DNA from: Orientallactaga sibirica
Taxonomy: Eukaryota > Chordata > Mammalia > Rodentia > Dipodidae
DNA length: 64,000 nucleotides
Direction of reading: 5' to 3'
Assembly: GCA_036365145.1 (NCBI GenBank)
Contig: JAEOAD010000004.1
Location: 48,514,001 to 48,578,000, forward strand
In this document: piece after piece, positions 34,740 to 45,155 of the stretch
How the letters are laid out: every line of letters begins with the position of its first letter
Numbering within the stretch: the first letter of the stretch is position 1
Made by a program: the position numbers and the translations under genes
Notes under the pieces: generated by a model
Databases searched by the model: none
What the model saw: only the letters and a program-made list of their open reading frames with translations
Told to the model about the DNA's origin: nothing

Positions 34740-35665
34740 TCAAAGGACACACTTGAAAAAGTCTGAACTGATGAACTAGATGGTAAGACCTATTTCTAAA
34801 CAGTTCACATGCTTGGGCTGCAGCTTACTTAGAAATCAGCCTGGTGCTGAGCTGGAAGCTTCTTCCCTGTTGACTAGCTGTCATGTTGCTGGAAATGCTA
34901 TGCAGCTGACTTGGGGAGAAATATCATCTACATTGTTAATCAGCAGTGGACTTTGTAAGCTAACACAAATGGCCAGCCAGACAGAATGTAAAACTGGTGT
35001 AATAGTGGCATGTCTGGTATGGAGGAAACCAAAAACTCTTCTCCAGTTGGATTAAAGGCTGGCTATCCTGGAAGGAATTTATGCCTGGTACTGAAAACCT
35101 AATCAAAGCCTATGGCTGGGGAGGTCCTAAGTCCTAAGGCAGATGCTACTACTGTTGTCTGGCTAACTTGACATAGTACACCACCAAATTACCCTCTACA
35201 TATTTACTTTCTTGCCCATATAATAATGTTATTCTCATTCCTGGCTAGAGAAGCTTCTCTTTTCAGCTGGTGGTACCTCCTGGAAAGACTCAAAACAACA
35301 TTCTTAGAAGTGACAGTGGAGTGTCCAGCACTAAATGAGACATCTCTATCACACCGTCTGAGGCTCAGGGGCCACTGCAGAAGGGTGACAGAAAGCAAGT
35401 AAGAGCCGAAGGATGGAAAGGAGTGCTTTGGAATGCTGCCTTCCAGATACAAGGTGGCTGTTGTACCCATGCCCTTACAGTGGCTGCTGCTAACTACACA
35501 CGACTGAAATGACATCAAAATAGAAGACAGTTTAATTGAAAGAAGTGCAGTGGAGTAGGGATGGGAGGGAGGGACAAAGCCAGGTATTAGGAAGGAATTA
35601 TGGTTAGGATGTATTGTATATGTGTAGGGTGATTGTCAATAGAAGTTATAAAAAGAAAAAAAAGC
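34740..35665 (+). mobile_element. L1 3' UTR and tail, 5' truncated
   Basis: Aligns by eye along its length to the L1 3' UTR at 49690-50925: GATGGTAAGACC, GCCAGCCAGACAGAATG, ATAGTGGCATGTCTGGTATGG, CTAGAGAAGCTTCTCTTTTCAGC, GAGACATCTCTATCACACCG. It ends GATTGTCAATAGAAGTTATAAAAAG. Diverged. Confidence 0.85.
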
Positions 35666-36036
35666 TAAATTTTATTCTAAACATTATCAATACAGTGACA
35701 CATTCTGATGAAAATTTTGAATCCTAGGGTAAAAGTAAAAGAAAGAAATCCTTCTGTATTCAGGCATGAAAACAGAAACAAATCAACATATAAATCAAAA
35801 GAAAAGAAGTCTATGTCAAAGGAACAAATGTCCACATGGTCTCACACATTTCTCCTCTGTATTTCCAAATGTCAAAAAAGGAAAACACAATTAAAAATAA
35901 CAAGATACTCTCAGCCTTTCATTTGCTATGGTGTTTGAAGGATATTCCCATACTCAGAGACTCTAAAAGTACATTACTCATTAATCTTTACTAAAAAGTA
36001 ACTCAGATCAATTCTAACTGACCAAAATACAAAGTA
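35666..36036. other. No recognised feature
   Basis: A-rich unique-looking DNA with a 76-aa open frame lacking support. Confidence 0.35.
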
Positions 36037-36046
36037 TAAGAATTCA

Positions 36047-36208
36047 GAGCCAGGCACAGTGGTGCACTCCTTTAATCCCAGCACTCAGAAGGCAGAGGTA
36101 AGAGGATTGAGTTCGAGGCCACCCTGAGACTACATAGTGAATTTCAGGTCAACCTGAGCTAAAGTGAGACCCTACCTCAGAAAAAAAAAAAAAAAAAAAA
36201 AACAAAAA
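36047..36208 (+). mobile_element. B1 SINE
   Basis: GCCAGGCACAGTGGTGCACTCC through GTGAGACCCTACCTCAG and a long A-tail (36181-36202). AAGAATTCA flanks both sides (36038-36046 and about 36210-36218) as target duplication. Confidence 0.94.
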
Positions 36209-36249
36209 AAAGAATTCAAGCAACAATTTTAGAATAAAACCTACAAATA

Positions 36250-36415
36250 AACTGGGTGTGGTGGTGCATACCTTTAATCCCCCACTCAGGAAGCAGAGGT
36301 AAGTAGAAGGATCTCAGTGAGTTCAAGGCCAGCCTGGGACTACATAGTGAATTCCAGGTCAGCCTGGGCCAGAGTGAGATCATACCTCGAAAACAGTAAC
36401 AACAACAACAAAAAT
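36250..36415 (+). mobile_element. B1 SINE
   Basis: AACTGGGTGTGGTGGTGCATACC through GAGATCATACCTCGAAAAC and a CAA-rich tail. Same orientation as the B1 40 bp upstream but separately diverged. Confidence 0.93.
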
Positions 36416-36954
36416 AATTACAAAGAGTATTATTAGTAATTGCCTGAAATTTCATTGCCAAATTAAATGCTATTGGCCTTTAGGAATAATATAAACCATT
36501 TAACAATAATCAGGAGAGGAATTCTCAGACTTTACTAGTGAAAACAAGGAACAAAGAAGTATTAAATTTATTTTTACAAAATACAGTATTGTTTTAATAA
36601 TAAGAAAAATATAGTTAAGAATGCTTTATGAAAACTTAAAAGACAAATCTTGTGAAAAACCGACTGAAACCAAGATTCTCTCAGCACTTTTATTTCTGTA
36701 ATGCTAAACTATCAAAGAGGAATTTTGTTTAGTAGAGTATAAGCTGTCAAAGACAAGAAGGCAGGTGCTGGCACAGGCACTTCACTTGGTAGCCTGGAAA
36801 GAGAAGGGAAGGGGTGCCAGGGTACTCAGCAAAGCCAGGATCTGAATCTTAAGCTTTCCATCAAAGATGACCAGAAGGACCCAGAACCCTTACAGACTCC
36901 AGGCTAAACCGCTCTGCAGGGAAGGACACTCTGCTGGGCCCAGGAATTAGCTCG
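36416..36954. other. No recognised feature
   Basis: Unique-looking intronic DNA. Confidence 0.35.
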
Positions 36955-37015
36955 TCCGAGACTGTACAGTTATTAAGTGACAAAACTAAGACCTAATCTC
37001 TCCCTGACTCTAGGG
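36955..37015 (-). mobile_element. MIR core fragment
   Basis: GACTGTACAGTTATTAAGTGACAAAACTAAGACCTAATCTCTCCCTGACTC resembles the MIR core CACACAGCTAGTAAGTGGCAGAGC...GTCTGACTCC in reverse. Confidence 0.5.
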
Positions 37016-37544
37016 GCAACTCTCAAGCTCCATAGAATCTGAGCACACTTCAGCACACAGAGGACTGGGCTGCACTATGTTTGCGTGGATGTGGAAACCA
37101 CTTTTGGCCATCAAACCTGAAACCTGGAGCAGGAAGCTGATACCAATGCATCACCCACCAAATCGTGTTTATCATCCTTCTGCAACAAGACTGAAGAGAG
37201 CCATTTTCTAAAGGCAAGGCTACTAATCAAATATGCCATAAAAGCAGGGAATCAGAGCACAGGGCACTCATGTCTTGTTGCCAGATGTATCCCGAGTGGC
37301 TCTGAGACCCTATGCTATGGAGGACGCAGAACAGGAAGAACAACCAGAGAACATCCCTGAGCTCTGCTAAGCGTGCCATCTTCTAGCAGGGGAAATGGAA
37401 CGTGTCATTTCATTCTCAGCATCCATGAAGTATATGCTGGACACCACCAGCTCTCCTCAGTACTTCTCAGAAAGGAAGTTATTTAATGGAACTATCTCAC
37501 ATAGTAAAGCAGGCTGTGTCATTGTCATCTGTCCTGTCTTTTTT

Positions 37545-37683
37545 TCCAGATGAGGGACCAAGCACAAAGGGGTTCAGTAACTAACCAAAGGCCATACAAC
37601 TAAAAAGGGAGGGAAATGGCATTGGACACTAAATAATTATGATACCAACACCCAAACTGTTAGCCATTATGTTACACTGTCTA
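37545..37683 (-). mobile_element. MIR
   Basis: CCAGATGAGGGACCAAGCACAAAGGGGTTCAGTAACTAACCAAAGGCCATACAACTA, then GTTAGCCATTATGTTACACTGTC: the reverse MIR consensus (CAGATGAGGAAACTGAGGC...AAGGTCACACAGCTA...ACCACTATGCTATACTGCC). Confidence 0.8.
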
Positions 37684-37706
37684 TTCTTGATCTTTTGCGT
37701 GGGGAG

Positions 37707-37790
37707 GGATGGGTAAGGTCTTATTCTGTAACCCAGACTGTCCTAGAACTTATAATACTGAGTCTTCCAGGTGCCAACCTGTACCATGCT
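37707..37790 (-). mobile_element. Old B1-related fragment
   Basis: GGTAAGGTCTTATTCTGTAACCCAGACTGTCCTAGAACTTATAATACTGAGTC follows the reverse B1 core but stops before the second half. Confidence 0.5.
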
Positions 37791-39149
37791 TCCTAGGTTA
37801 TCTTCCTAATTGCATACACCCTCAGAATGTAATCAATATATTCCACTTAGATGATTTTTTTTTTAACGGAGAGGACATTAATGGATTACCAAATAATGAG
37901 AACAGTCTGTACTCTGATGAATGGAAACTGACAGCTTACAAATCCAGGACAGGGTAATACTGCACTCGTGCTTCCATTCAGTCTAGGACACCCAAAATAA
38001 TATCATGCTCATCAACTAAAGAAGAGAGATTGTGCAAAGGACCCTTCTCCATCTTGCCCAAGCAATGGTTATTCTAGGAAGCCACAGTTTCTTAATGTTG
38101 CAACACTGGAAGAACTCTGATTTTCTCATACTATTTCCTTAACCATTTTTCCTCATATTTAATTACAGCCATAAACTTTTGACTTGCTTGTGAGTTCCAA
38201 ATGGGTGACTGACTTATATTTCTCTTGCCATTTCCAGTAGCATAGTTTCAAAGAACAGCTCCCAAATTCACATCTGAATTCTACAGAGTATTCATTATAC
38301 TTTCATTTATTTCTTCTAGGCTCATTTTATAGCCCTTTATCAAATCACCTGTCAATTATCTTTAGGAACTATGCAATTAAAAATAAGAAAGAAGAGAAAT
38401 ATGACAAATATTGGCCAATCCAGTTCTTGGAATGATCAATATGTTAAGAATTTGGAATCAAACAGTCACCTCTGGAATGGTTTAAGTTAGGAAAATACCA
38501 CTATGCTGTGCAAACTATAACACATTGTTGGAGTACAAAAATTAATGTATGGTTGTTTTCACTATGCAACAATGAATTTTTAGTACCTCTCATTTCAGCT
38601 CTTCTGTTATGCAAACAAAACAAGACAAACACATTTCTTAACAATACACAAAGTGGAGGAGTCTATCATTTATAACATGAACATTTTTCTTTCACAAAGT
38701 TTAATATTTAAAATAACTTACTCTCCTATATCAAAGAAATAAAGTTTGATCTAAGGTCAAGCACATACAGTTAGGTAAATTAATATAATGTATTTAGGAA
38801 TGAATCAGTAGAGACTTAATTTATTGGTTCTTTAAAATAATGTATCATTTTACTTTTAAGCCCAAAGTACATTAACTGCTTTTTTCTACACAAAACTTAT
38901 AGCTGATTCATATGCTATAAACAAAATTACAGGATATTACATTCATTTTGTATATTTCGCCAGTCGAGTACACTGGATTTTTTAAAACCTCCCAAGCAGT
39001 TTCTGTAGTACTTCTGATATAGTCACCTGTGCAAAGTTTTAATGAGAAGTAGTTGAAGTTTTGAGCCTGACTGAAATAGTTCTTTGTGAGGTCCTTTTTG
39101 CTTAGATTTTCCGTGGCAACCATCTACTTTTGTAAAATGATAAGTGGCA
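37791..39149. other. No recognised feature
   Basis: AT-rich unique-looking intronic DNA. Confidence 0.4.
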
Positions 39150-39345
39150 TTTCTTGAGCTTGAGCACTTAGTTTGTGGCTGGTAACATTAGGAGTCTCAC
39201 ATATATTAACTCAATTACATTGTACGTGAACCCTATAGTATTGACAGGTAAGACAGTGGGACTTTGGTAATTTGCCAAAAGACATAAAAAACAAGTGGTA
39301 GATTGTTCTAAAACTCAAATCCAGGTGACTCTTCACACCACTGAT
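39150..39345 (+). mobile_element. MIR
   Basis: TTGAGCACTTAGTTTGTGGCTGGTAACATTAGGAGTC, TATATTAACTCAATTAC, ACCCTATAGTATTG, then CAAAAGACATAAAAAACAAGTGG and CAAATCCAGGTGACTC follow the MIR order. Ancient. Confidence 0.7.
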
Positions 39346-39412
39346 TGTTGATGACTTTAATATATGAATTTTGTACTGTGAATAACATTTCAGCCCTTTC
39401 TATTATAGTACA

Positions 39413-39769
39413 TGTAGCAGATAGCTTCAGGTTTGCTGAGATGAACTTCCAGACCAGGCACGGTTATGGAGGAAGGGATATTTATTAAAGCTTATAGATC
39501 CAGGGGAAGTTCCATAATGGCAGAAGAAGCTGGCCACCTTCACAGGTCCAAGCAGACAGAGAGAAGCCAAAAACCAAAAGCCACACAGCATAGCACACCT
39601 CAGGAACTCCAGCTAGGCACACTTTGCAGATCTTTAGATTGAAATCTCAAACCCACCACCACACCTTAAGATCCGCCCAGTGACACTGCCTCCAGCCAGG
39701 TGGATGCAGATGCAAACTACAAACTAATAAAACACTGACTATATTGGGGGACATCTATTCAAACTACCA
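39413..39769 (-). mobile_element. MaLR-type solo LTR
   Basis: Exactly 357 bp between flanking TAGTACA copies at 39406-39412 and 39770-39776. On the minus strand it starts TGGTAGTTTGAATAGATGTCCCCC and ends CA. It carries an AATAAA poly(A) signal (minus strand, GCTTTAATAAATATCCC). TG...CA ends, size and texture fit an ORR1/MT-like MaLR LTR; no internal region remains. The 7-bp duplication is longer than the usual 5 bp. Confidence 0.85.
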
Positions 39770-39776
39770 TAGTACA

Positions 39777-40372
39777 CAAAATCAATGGAACTACTCTGAC
39801 AGCTGCCATCTCTGTTTAGCTACTTTCCTACATTAATGGAGGAGAACAAAGAAGACTCCCCGTTGCTTTCCCTTCTCTGCACAATATAAAACACACACTT
39901 CAAGTGAAATGACTTAACCCAAATCCCATTCAGAGTTGATGTCATGCATGTATGCAGTTTACCTTACCAGGAAACAGCTCCTTGAAGGCAAGGAGTTAGT
40001 ATTACTGGTGCTTTAATAGTATGATCAGTGTATTTCTATACACATACATCAGAAGTATTCATTTGTTTATATTTTTAAAGTTTTCTTGAACTAGAGATGG
40101 TTCTTAAGTGCTAAGTAAGGGCCATGGGGGCAATTGACCATCTTGTCCTACAACTGAGAACACAGATGTGAAATATGAAGCTTCTCTACATTTATAGGAA
40201 GATGATAAAAGAAAACAAACCTCCCTGTGCTTTCCTTTAGGGTCTCCATGTATATCTTGGGGTGCTGTAAGCTTTAAGTAAAGATAACTATATCAAAGTG
40301 TCAATAAAAAATTAGTAGATACTCTATATACTATCTGTTCTGAGAAAGCAATTGCACACTCACTAGTGTATA
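39777..40372. other. No recognised feature
   Basis: Unique-looking intronic DNA. Confidence 0.4.
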
Positions 40373-40385
40373 GACATCAGATTTT

Positions 40386-40664
40386 ATTTTATTTTTTAAT
40401 TTTTTTTGGAGAGAGACACAGAGAGAGACAGAGAGAGAGGGAGAGGAAGACAGATAGAGATGGGTGTGCCAGCAGCCTCTCAGCTGCTGTGAACAAAATC
40501 CAGATGCATGCGCCCCCTTGTGGTCAAGTGTGGCATTGCGCCCTTGCATCACTTTGCATCTGGCTAAACGTGGGACCTGGAGATTGGAACCGCTGGACAT
40601 TGGAACCAGCATTCTTAGGCTTAGGAGGCAGGCGCCTTAACCGCTAAGCCATCTCTCCAGCCCA
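40386..40664 (-). mobile_element. DIP SINE, long variant with duplicated 15-mer
   Basis: Little-diverged copy: GA run, GTGTGCCAGCAGCCTCTCAGC, GCGCCCTTGCATCACTTTGC, two 15-mer copies, CTAAGCCATCTCTCCAGCCC. Target duplication ACATCAGATTTTA at 40373-40385 and 40665-40677. Confidence 0.96.
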
Positions 40665-40705
40665 ACATCAGATTTTAAATATTAAACCAATACCTGTTTT
40701 TCTAA

Positions 40706-40891
40706 CAAAATTATGTATTTATTTATTTGGGAAAGAAAATGGGCACAGTAGGATCTCATGCCACTGCAAATGAACTCCAGACCCATGTGCCACTTTGTGC
40801 ATTTGGCTTTACATTGTCGGTACCAGGGAATCAACCTAGGCTGTTGGGTTTTGCAAGCAAGTACCTTTAACTGCTGAGACATCTTTGCAGA
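40706..40891 (-). mobile_element. DIP SINE, short, diverged
   Basis: ATTTATTTATTTGGGAAAG, GCCACTGCAAATGAACTCCAG, GTACCAGGGAATCAACC, CTGAGACATCTTTGCAG. The GA run is almost gone. Confidence 0.9.
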
Positions 40892-41105
40892 TGTTTTTTA
40901 GGTTTTTTAAGTTGCTGGTTTCAGATTTTTATTTGTTTGTTTTAGGTAGATGGGTGGATATTTTATTTGTAGAACAAAACAAGACCCTCTATTTTGTAGT
41001 TAGTAAGCCCAATAAAGTAACCAGAGCCCACAGAACAGTGTTAATAACACAGACAAGTATTCTTTTTCTCCCACAGGACAAGATCCAAAATACTTCTCTT
41101 CAAAG

Positions 41106-41106
<1 letters not shown>

Positions 41107-41136
<30 letters not shown>
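41107..41136 (+). repeat. (TG)n microsatellite
   Basis: About 15 TG units, followed within a few bases by a T46 run (41147-41192) that is the tail of the next B1. Confidence 0.98.
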
Positions 41137-41137
<1 letters not shown>

Positions 41138-41145
41138 ACAAAGTT

Positions 41146-41146
<1 letters not shown>

Positions 41147-41195
<49 letters not shown>

Positions 41196-41318
41196 GTTTT
41201 TCATTTGTTTTGTTTTTCAAGGTAGGGTCTCACTCTAGTCCAGGATGACCTGGAATTCACTATATAGCCTCAGGTTGGCCTTGAACTCATGGTGATTCTC
41301 CTACCTCTGCCTTCCACA
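41147..41318 (-). mobile_element. B1 SINE, 5' truncated, long A-tail
   Basis: T46 then TTTTGTTTTTCAAGGTAGGGTCTCACTCTAGTCC through GTGATTCTCCTACCTCTGCC. The last ~25 bases (the 5' end of the element) are missing. Confidence 0.93.
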
Positions 41319-41334
41319 CCTACCACACACATTT

Positions 41335-41465
41335 TTTAAAAACAGATTTATTGACGTATAACAATTGAAAAAAATATGTGGTCTCAGATATACAACACAA
41401 TGATTGATATGTTTTGTGAATTGTTGACACAAACAAGTTAGTTTTAGACATGTGTTATATAAGCT
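41335..41465 (-). mobile_element. Ancient L1M 3' end
   Basis: AGATTTATTGACGTATAACAATTG and TGATATGTTTTGTGAATTGTTGACAC resemble the L1M/L1ME end TTTATTGAGGTATAATTGACATAC...GATAAGTTTTGACATATG. Confidence 0.6.
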
Positions 41466-42193
41466 AATATATATTTTATTCCTTGAGATGATTCACATTA
41501 TAACTGAAAATGCATACCCTTTGATAATTCTTCTGTCCTTGATAAGAGAGTTCTAGGAGTTCAACTGATATATTATTGAGTGAAGGGCAGACTTGAAGTC
41601 TTGGTTAACTAGCTGATTTGTTTCATCTAAGAATGTTTTTAAAGCATGATTTGTAGGTGAGATATCTGCTTTTTAAGCTCTGCCAGTGAGGTTGTCTAAC
41701 CCTGGCACTAATTTCACTGTTGGAGGACAACAGAGATCCTCCTTTACTAGGGAGAAAGTAAATTGACTTATATGAGAAACATACTGTGTATCTTAATGAA
41801 TGAATTAAAGTAAGATTTAGGATTCCTTTTAGGAGACTGAGATATATATTATACATTTCCAGGGTTGTTTTTAAACTTGCAGGAGCCCAAAGAAGTCTGA
41901 TAGCTCAGGGGAAAGAAATTACTCATCCTGTGGGTAGTTATGCAGATTTGGGTTCATGCCTCAGGGCAAACCTTTCCTGAAATTATTTTTATTGCCATCA
42001 ATAATTAACTCTGTGACTCTAAATAGTTTTCCTCATTTGCTGAAGGCTCAGCTATTTCTGTGTCTAAGAAGCAATGGAATTAACAAAGCAAAGTCACTGA
42101 GGTTGGACGGCAAATCTATTCTTTTCATTCCCAGGTCAAATGTGAATTTGACCTGAGAAGGGAAGGCTCTATTAATCCAGTGTTTCAAAAAAA
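41466..42193. other. No recognised feature
   Basis: Unique-looking intronic DNA. Confidence 0.4.
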
Positions 42194-42202
42194 ATTGTCT
42201 AG

Positions 42203-42474
42203 GGCTAGAGAGATGGCTTAGTGGTTAAGGCGCCTGCCTGCTAAGCCTAAGAACCCAGTTCCAATCTCCAGGTCCCACGTTTAGCCAGATGCACAGTGAC
42301 TCAAGGGCGCAATGCCGCACTTGCCCACAAGGGGGTGCACGCATCTGGATTTCGTTCACAGCAGCTGAGAGACTGCTGGCGCGCCCATCTCTGTCTCCCT
42401 CTGCCTCTCTATCTATCTCTCTCGGTGTCTCTCTCCAAAAATAAATAAAAAATAAAAAATAAAATAAAATAAAT
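42203..42474 (+). mobile_element. DIP SINE, long variant with single 15-mer
   Basis: Little-diverged: GGGCTAGAGAGATGGCTTAGTGG, single TTCCAATCTCCAGG, CGCAATGCCGCACTTGCCC, GGCGCGCCCATCTCTGTC, tail of AATAAAATAAAAT. Target duplication ATTGTCTAG at 42194-42202 and 42475-42483. Confidence 0.96.
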
Positions 42475-42483
42475 ATTGTCTAG

Positions 42484-43083
42484 TTAAGTCATGTAGCATC
42501 TGATGATATACAAAATAATGCTATATAGATATGCAAACACAAACATATATCACAACTACAAAAATAGTCAAAGAAATGCTACCACATCCAGGATATTATT
42601 TCAGAGCAGCAGAGAACAGAAAGATGGTAAATAGCAAGCTCTAGCTGGTTCTCTAATGTATTCCTTCACTAAAACAAGATCAGTTAGACCTGAGTAGGTT
42701 TTATTGTTAAATCAGGGCTTACTTGTTATACGTGCTAGTTTATATTTAATTATTAAAACACAGTGTAAATAAGAGTTATGATAAACGAAATCCTATCTTT
42801 TTTTTCCTTTTCACACACCCAGAAACATGAATGGCTCCATGTGCCAGTACTTCAAGTATCTCTTCTTAACATCTGAATCAATTTTACCATCTTCCCACCA
42901 CTACATTCACAATCTTAGAGCTAAAAGACCACTTAAAGTATTTCAGATATTGCATGCATATTCAGATATGCATGCATGTAGTTCTAATTATACCCTGTTT
43001 GGCTTCTTACATACGATTTCAATTATTTCTGTTCTATTCTTATGGGTCATATTGATATCGTAGTGATTCTTGCTCTTCTTTTT
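42484..43083. other. No recognised feature
   Basis: AT-rich unique-looking intronic DNA. Confidence 0.4.
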
Positions 43084-43208
43084 TTGTTTTTGGTCTATCC
43101 GAATCTTCCCTTTCCACTCAGGCTGACTACCTCTGTCAAGCACATAGCAGAGTAGAATTCAGTAGTTAAGCAGGTGTTCTGTCAGTCTTCTCAACATTAT
43201 TCCAGCCC
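43084..43208 (-). mobile_element. Possible ID/B4 SINE, highly diverged
   Basis: GTTAAGCAGGTGTTCTGTCAGTC...ATTATTCCAGCCCC has the spacing of a reversed ID head (TAAGCAAGTGCTCTACCACTGAGC...CCCCAGCCC), after a T-rich left edge. Confidence 0.4.
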
Positions 43209-44736
43209 CTATAATCAACTCAAGATGCATCAACCCAAAAATCAGTGCCCATAAATTACACTTGTTAGATCATTCTACCTGTAGAATAATTTTATATAAC
43301 ACCTAGATTTCTGTACTCTAGAATAGACTTCTAATTGTGATGGTAAAGTCCATTTAAATTCCATTGAATGGCCATGATTTGTGAAAGACTGAAAAATATA
43401 ATTGAAAATATTCCTAGAGTAAGGTTTATAAAGGGTCTAAAACAAATATTGCTCCCCTGTTGCCCAAAGTATATTCAGTGGATATGGCTGTGAAGCATGC
43501 ACTTCAAATGTCACAGTTCTTATGTACAAGGGTGAGGTAAAAGCTGCCACATATTTATTATCAACTACAGACAAATTAATGCCATGTGCTCCTTGAACCT
43601 CGAGTGCTTTCATAATCTATGCACTTCTTTCAGAAGGAGTGAACCGAAGACCAAGAGACACTCATTGAACATTGATGCTAGAAATGTCTGAAAAAGAAAA
43701 CTGGAACCAACAGTCATTAAATTTTCAGCATGCACGTACATTTGATTTTAAGAAGGGAATGTACTTTTCCTCCTCTGCTCTACTGCCTGTGTCAGTTTTC
43801 TACCACAGACTCTTCTGCACATTTCATCATGGCATAGCAGCTTGAGCCCTGTGAAGTCCATAGGGATACGAATAGAGATTTTCACTCACCACTAAGTCCA
43901 TATCCACAATTGCAATGTAAGACTTTTCTTCATCTGAAAATAGGATGAAAACACCTATTTTCCAAGGTTCACAGAATTCAATGAGGAAGAAACAAATTGA
44001 AAAATAATAAAGTGATAGACAGAAATGGATCCTAGCCTACTGACTAGACTCATTAATTTGAATGCCCTGACATACCATTTTCAATGTTCAGGCATTTAAA
44101 ATCATGTATTACTTCTTGCAGTTCTGTTTTTAGAGAATATACATACACACACATTTATATACATACATAGATATATACATGTAGATCTTACATAAGTCTT
44201 GTGTGTATATACATGTACATGTGTGTTATAAGCATACTTGTATGAAACTTAAATTGATGTATTTTAAAGATCTTCAACTGGAAATAAATATAATTTTGTG
44301 GCATTTTGACCAATAACTATTATTTTCTGTTTGGAAGACTCAGGTGCTCTTGAGAAAGGGAAATGGACTAACAATCTGCCATCCCTGGGATTGTTCCCAC
44401 CAATGGCCAGCCTCTGTTCCCAAATAAGAAAATAAGCCACTTCACAAACATGGGGAGTGTTACATGAGTGGCTGACATCATATGAATCATATGTGGATTG
44501 AAAGAGTTAAGTTGACAACCTACCAACCAGATTATCACTTCAGTACCTCAGGTCTGACTAGGTGTGGCCATCTTTTCACTATGTACCTAGGGAGACTGTG
44601 AGCCCCAACATCCTATTTACATATGCATCATGACTTCGGACACCAGTTGCCATCACAAAATGTTACACATATTAACTGTACAGGTATACTTAGAAAAATA
44701 ATAAGTATCAAAAAACAATGATTAAACATGAAACCA
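43209..44736. other. No recognised repeat except a TA/CA-rich run
   Basis: 44138-44230 is a degenerate ATAC/TGTA run. The rest is unique-looking. Confidence 0.4.
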
Positions 44737-44957
44737 GGGCTGAGAGATGGCCTAGAAGTTAAAGGCACTTTCTTGCAAAGCCTGATTACTTAGGTTCAAT
44801 TCCCCAGTACCCATGTAAAGTCAGATGCACAAAGTGATGCATGCATCTGGAGTTTGCTTGCAAGAGGCCATAATGTGCTTATTTCTCTCTCTCTCTCTCC
44901 CCCTCTCTCTCTTTCTCTCTGTCTCTCCTCTCTCTCTCTCTGCATAAAAATAAATAA
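44737..44957 (+). mobile_element. DIP SINE
   Basis: GGGCTGAGAGATGGCCTAGAAG head, GTTCAATTCCCCAGTACCC, a long (CT)n run and tail ATAAAAATAAATAAC, into which the next B1 inserted. Confidence 0.94.
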
Positions 44958-44960
44958 CAA

Positions 44961-45109
44961 AGCCGGGCATGGTGGTGCACACCTTTAAATCCCAGCACTT
45001 GGGAGGCAGAGGTAGGAGGATCACCATGAGTTCAAGGCCACCCTGAGACTACAGAGTGAATTCCAGGTCGGCCTGGGCTAGAGTGAGACCCTACCTCAAA
45101 AAACCAAAA

Positions 45110-45139
<30 letters not shown>
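44961..45139 (+). mobile_element. B1 SINE inserted in a DIP tail
   Basis: GCCGGGCATGGTGGTGCACACC through GTGAGACCCTACCTCAAAAAACC and an (AAAT)n tail. ATAAATAACAAA occurs just before and just after, as the duplicated target taken from the DIP tail. Confidence 0.95.
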
Positions 45140-45152
<13 letters not shown>

Positions 45153-45155
45153 CAA

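Noticed and set aside
44737..44830. Possible tRNA gene (A-box/B-box-like GTTCAATTC)
   Set aside because: The pol III boxes belong to the tRNA-derived head of DIP SINEs; there is no cloverleaf with a matched acceptor stem. The same applies to the ID and B4 heads.
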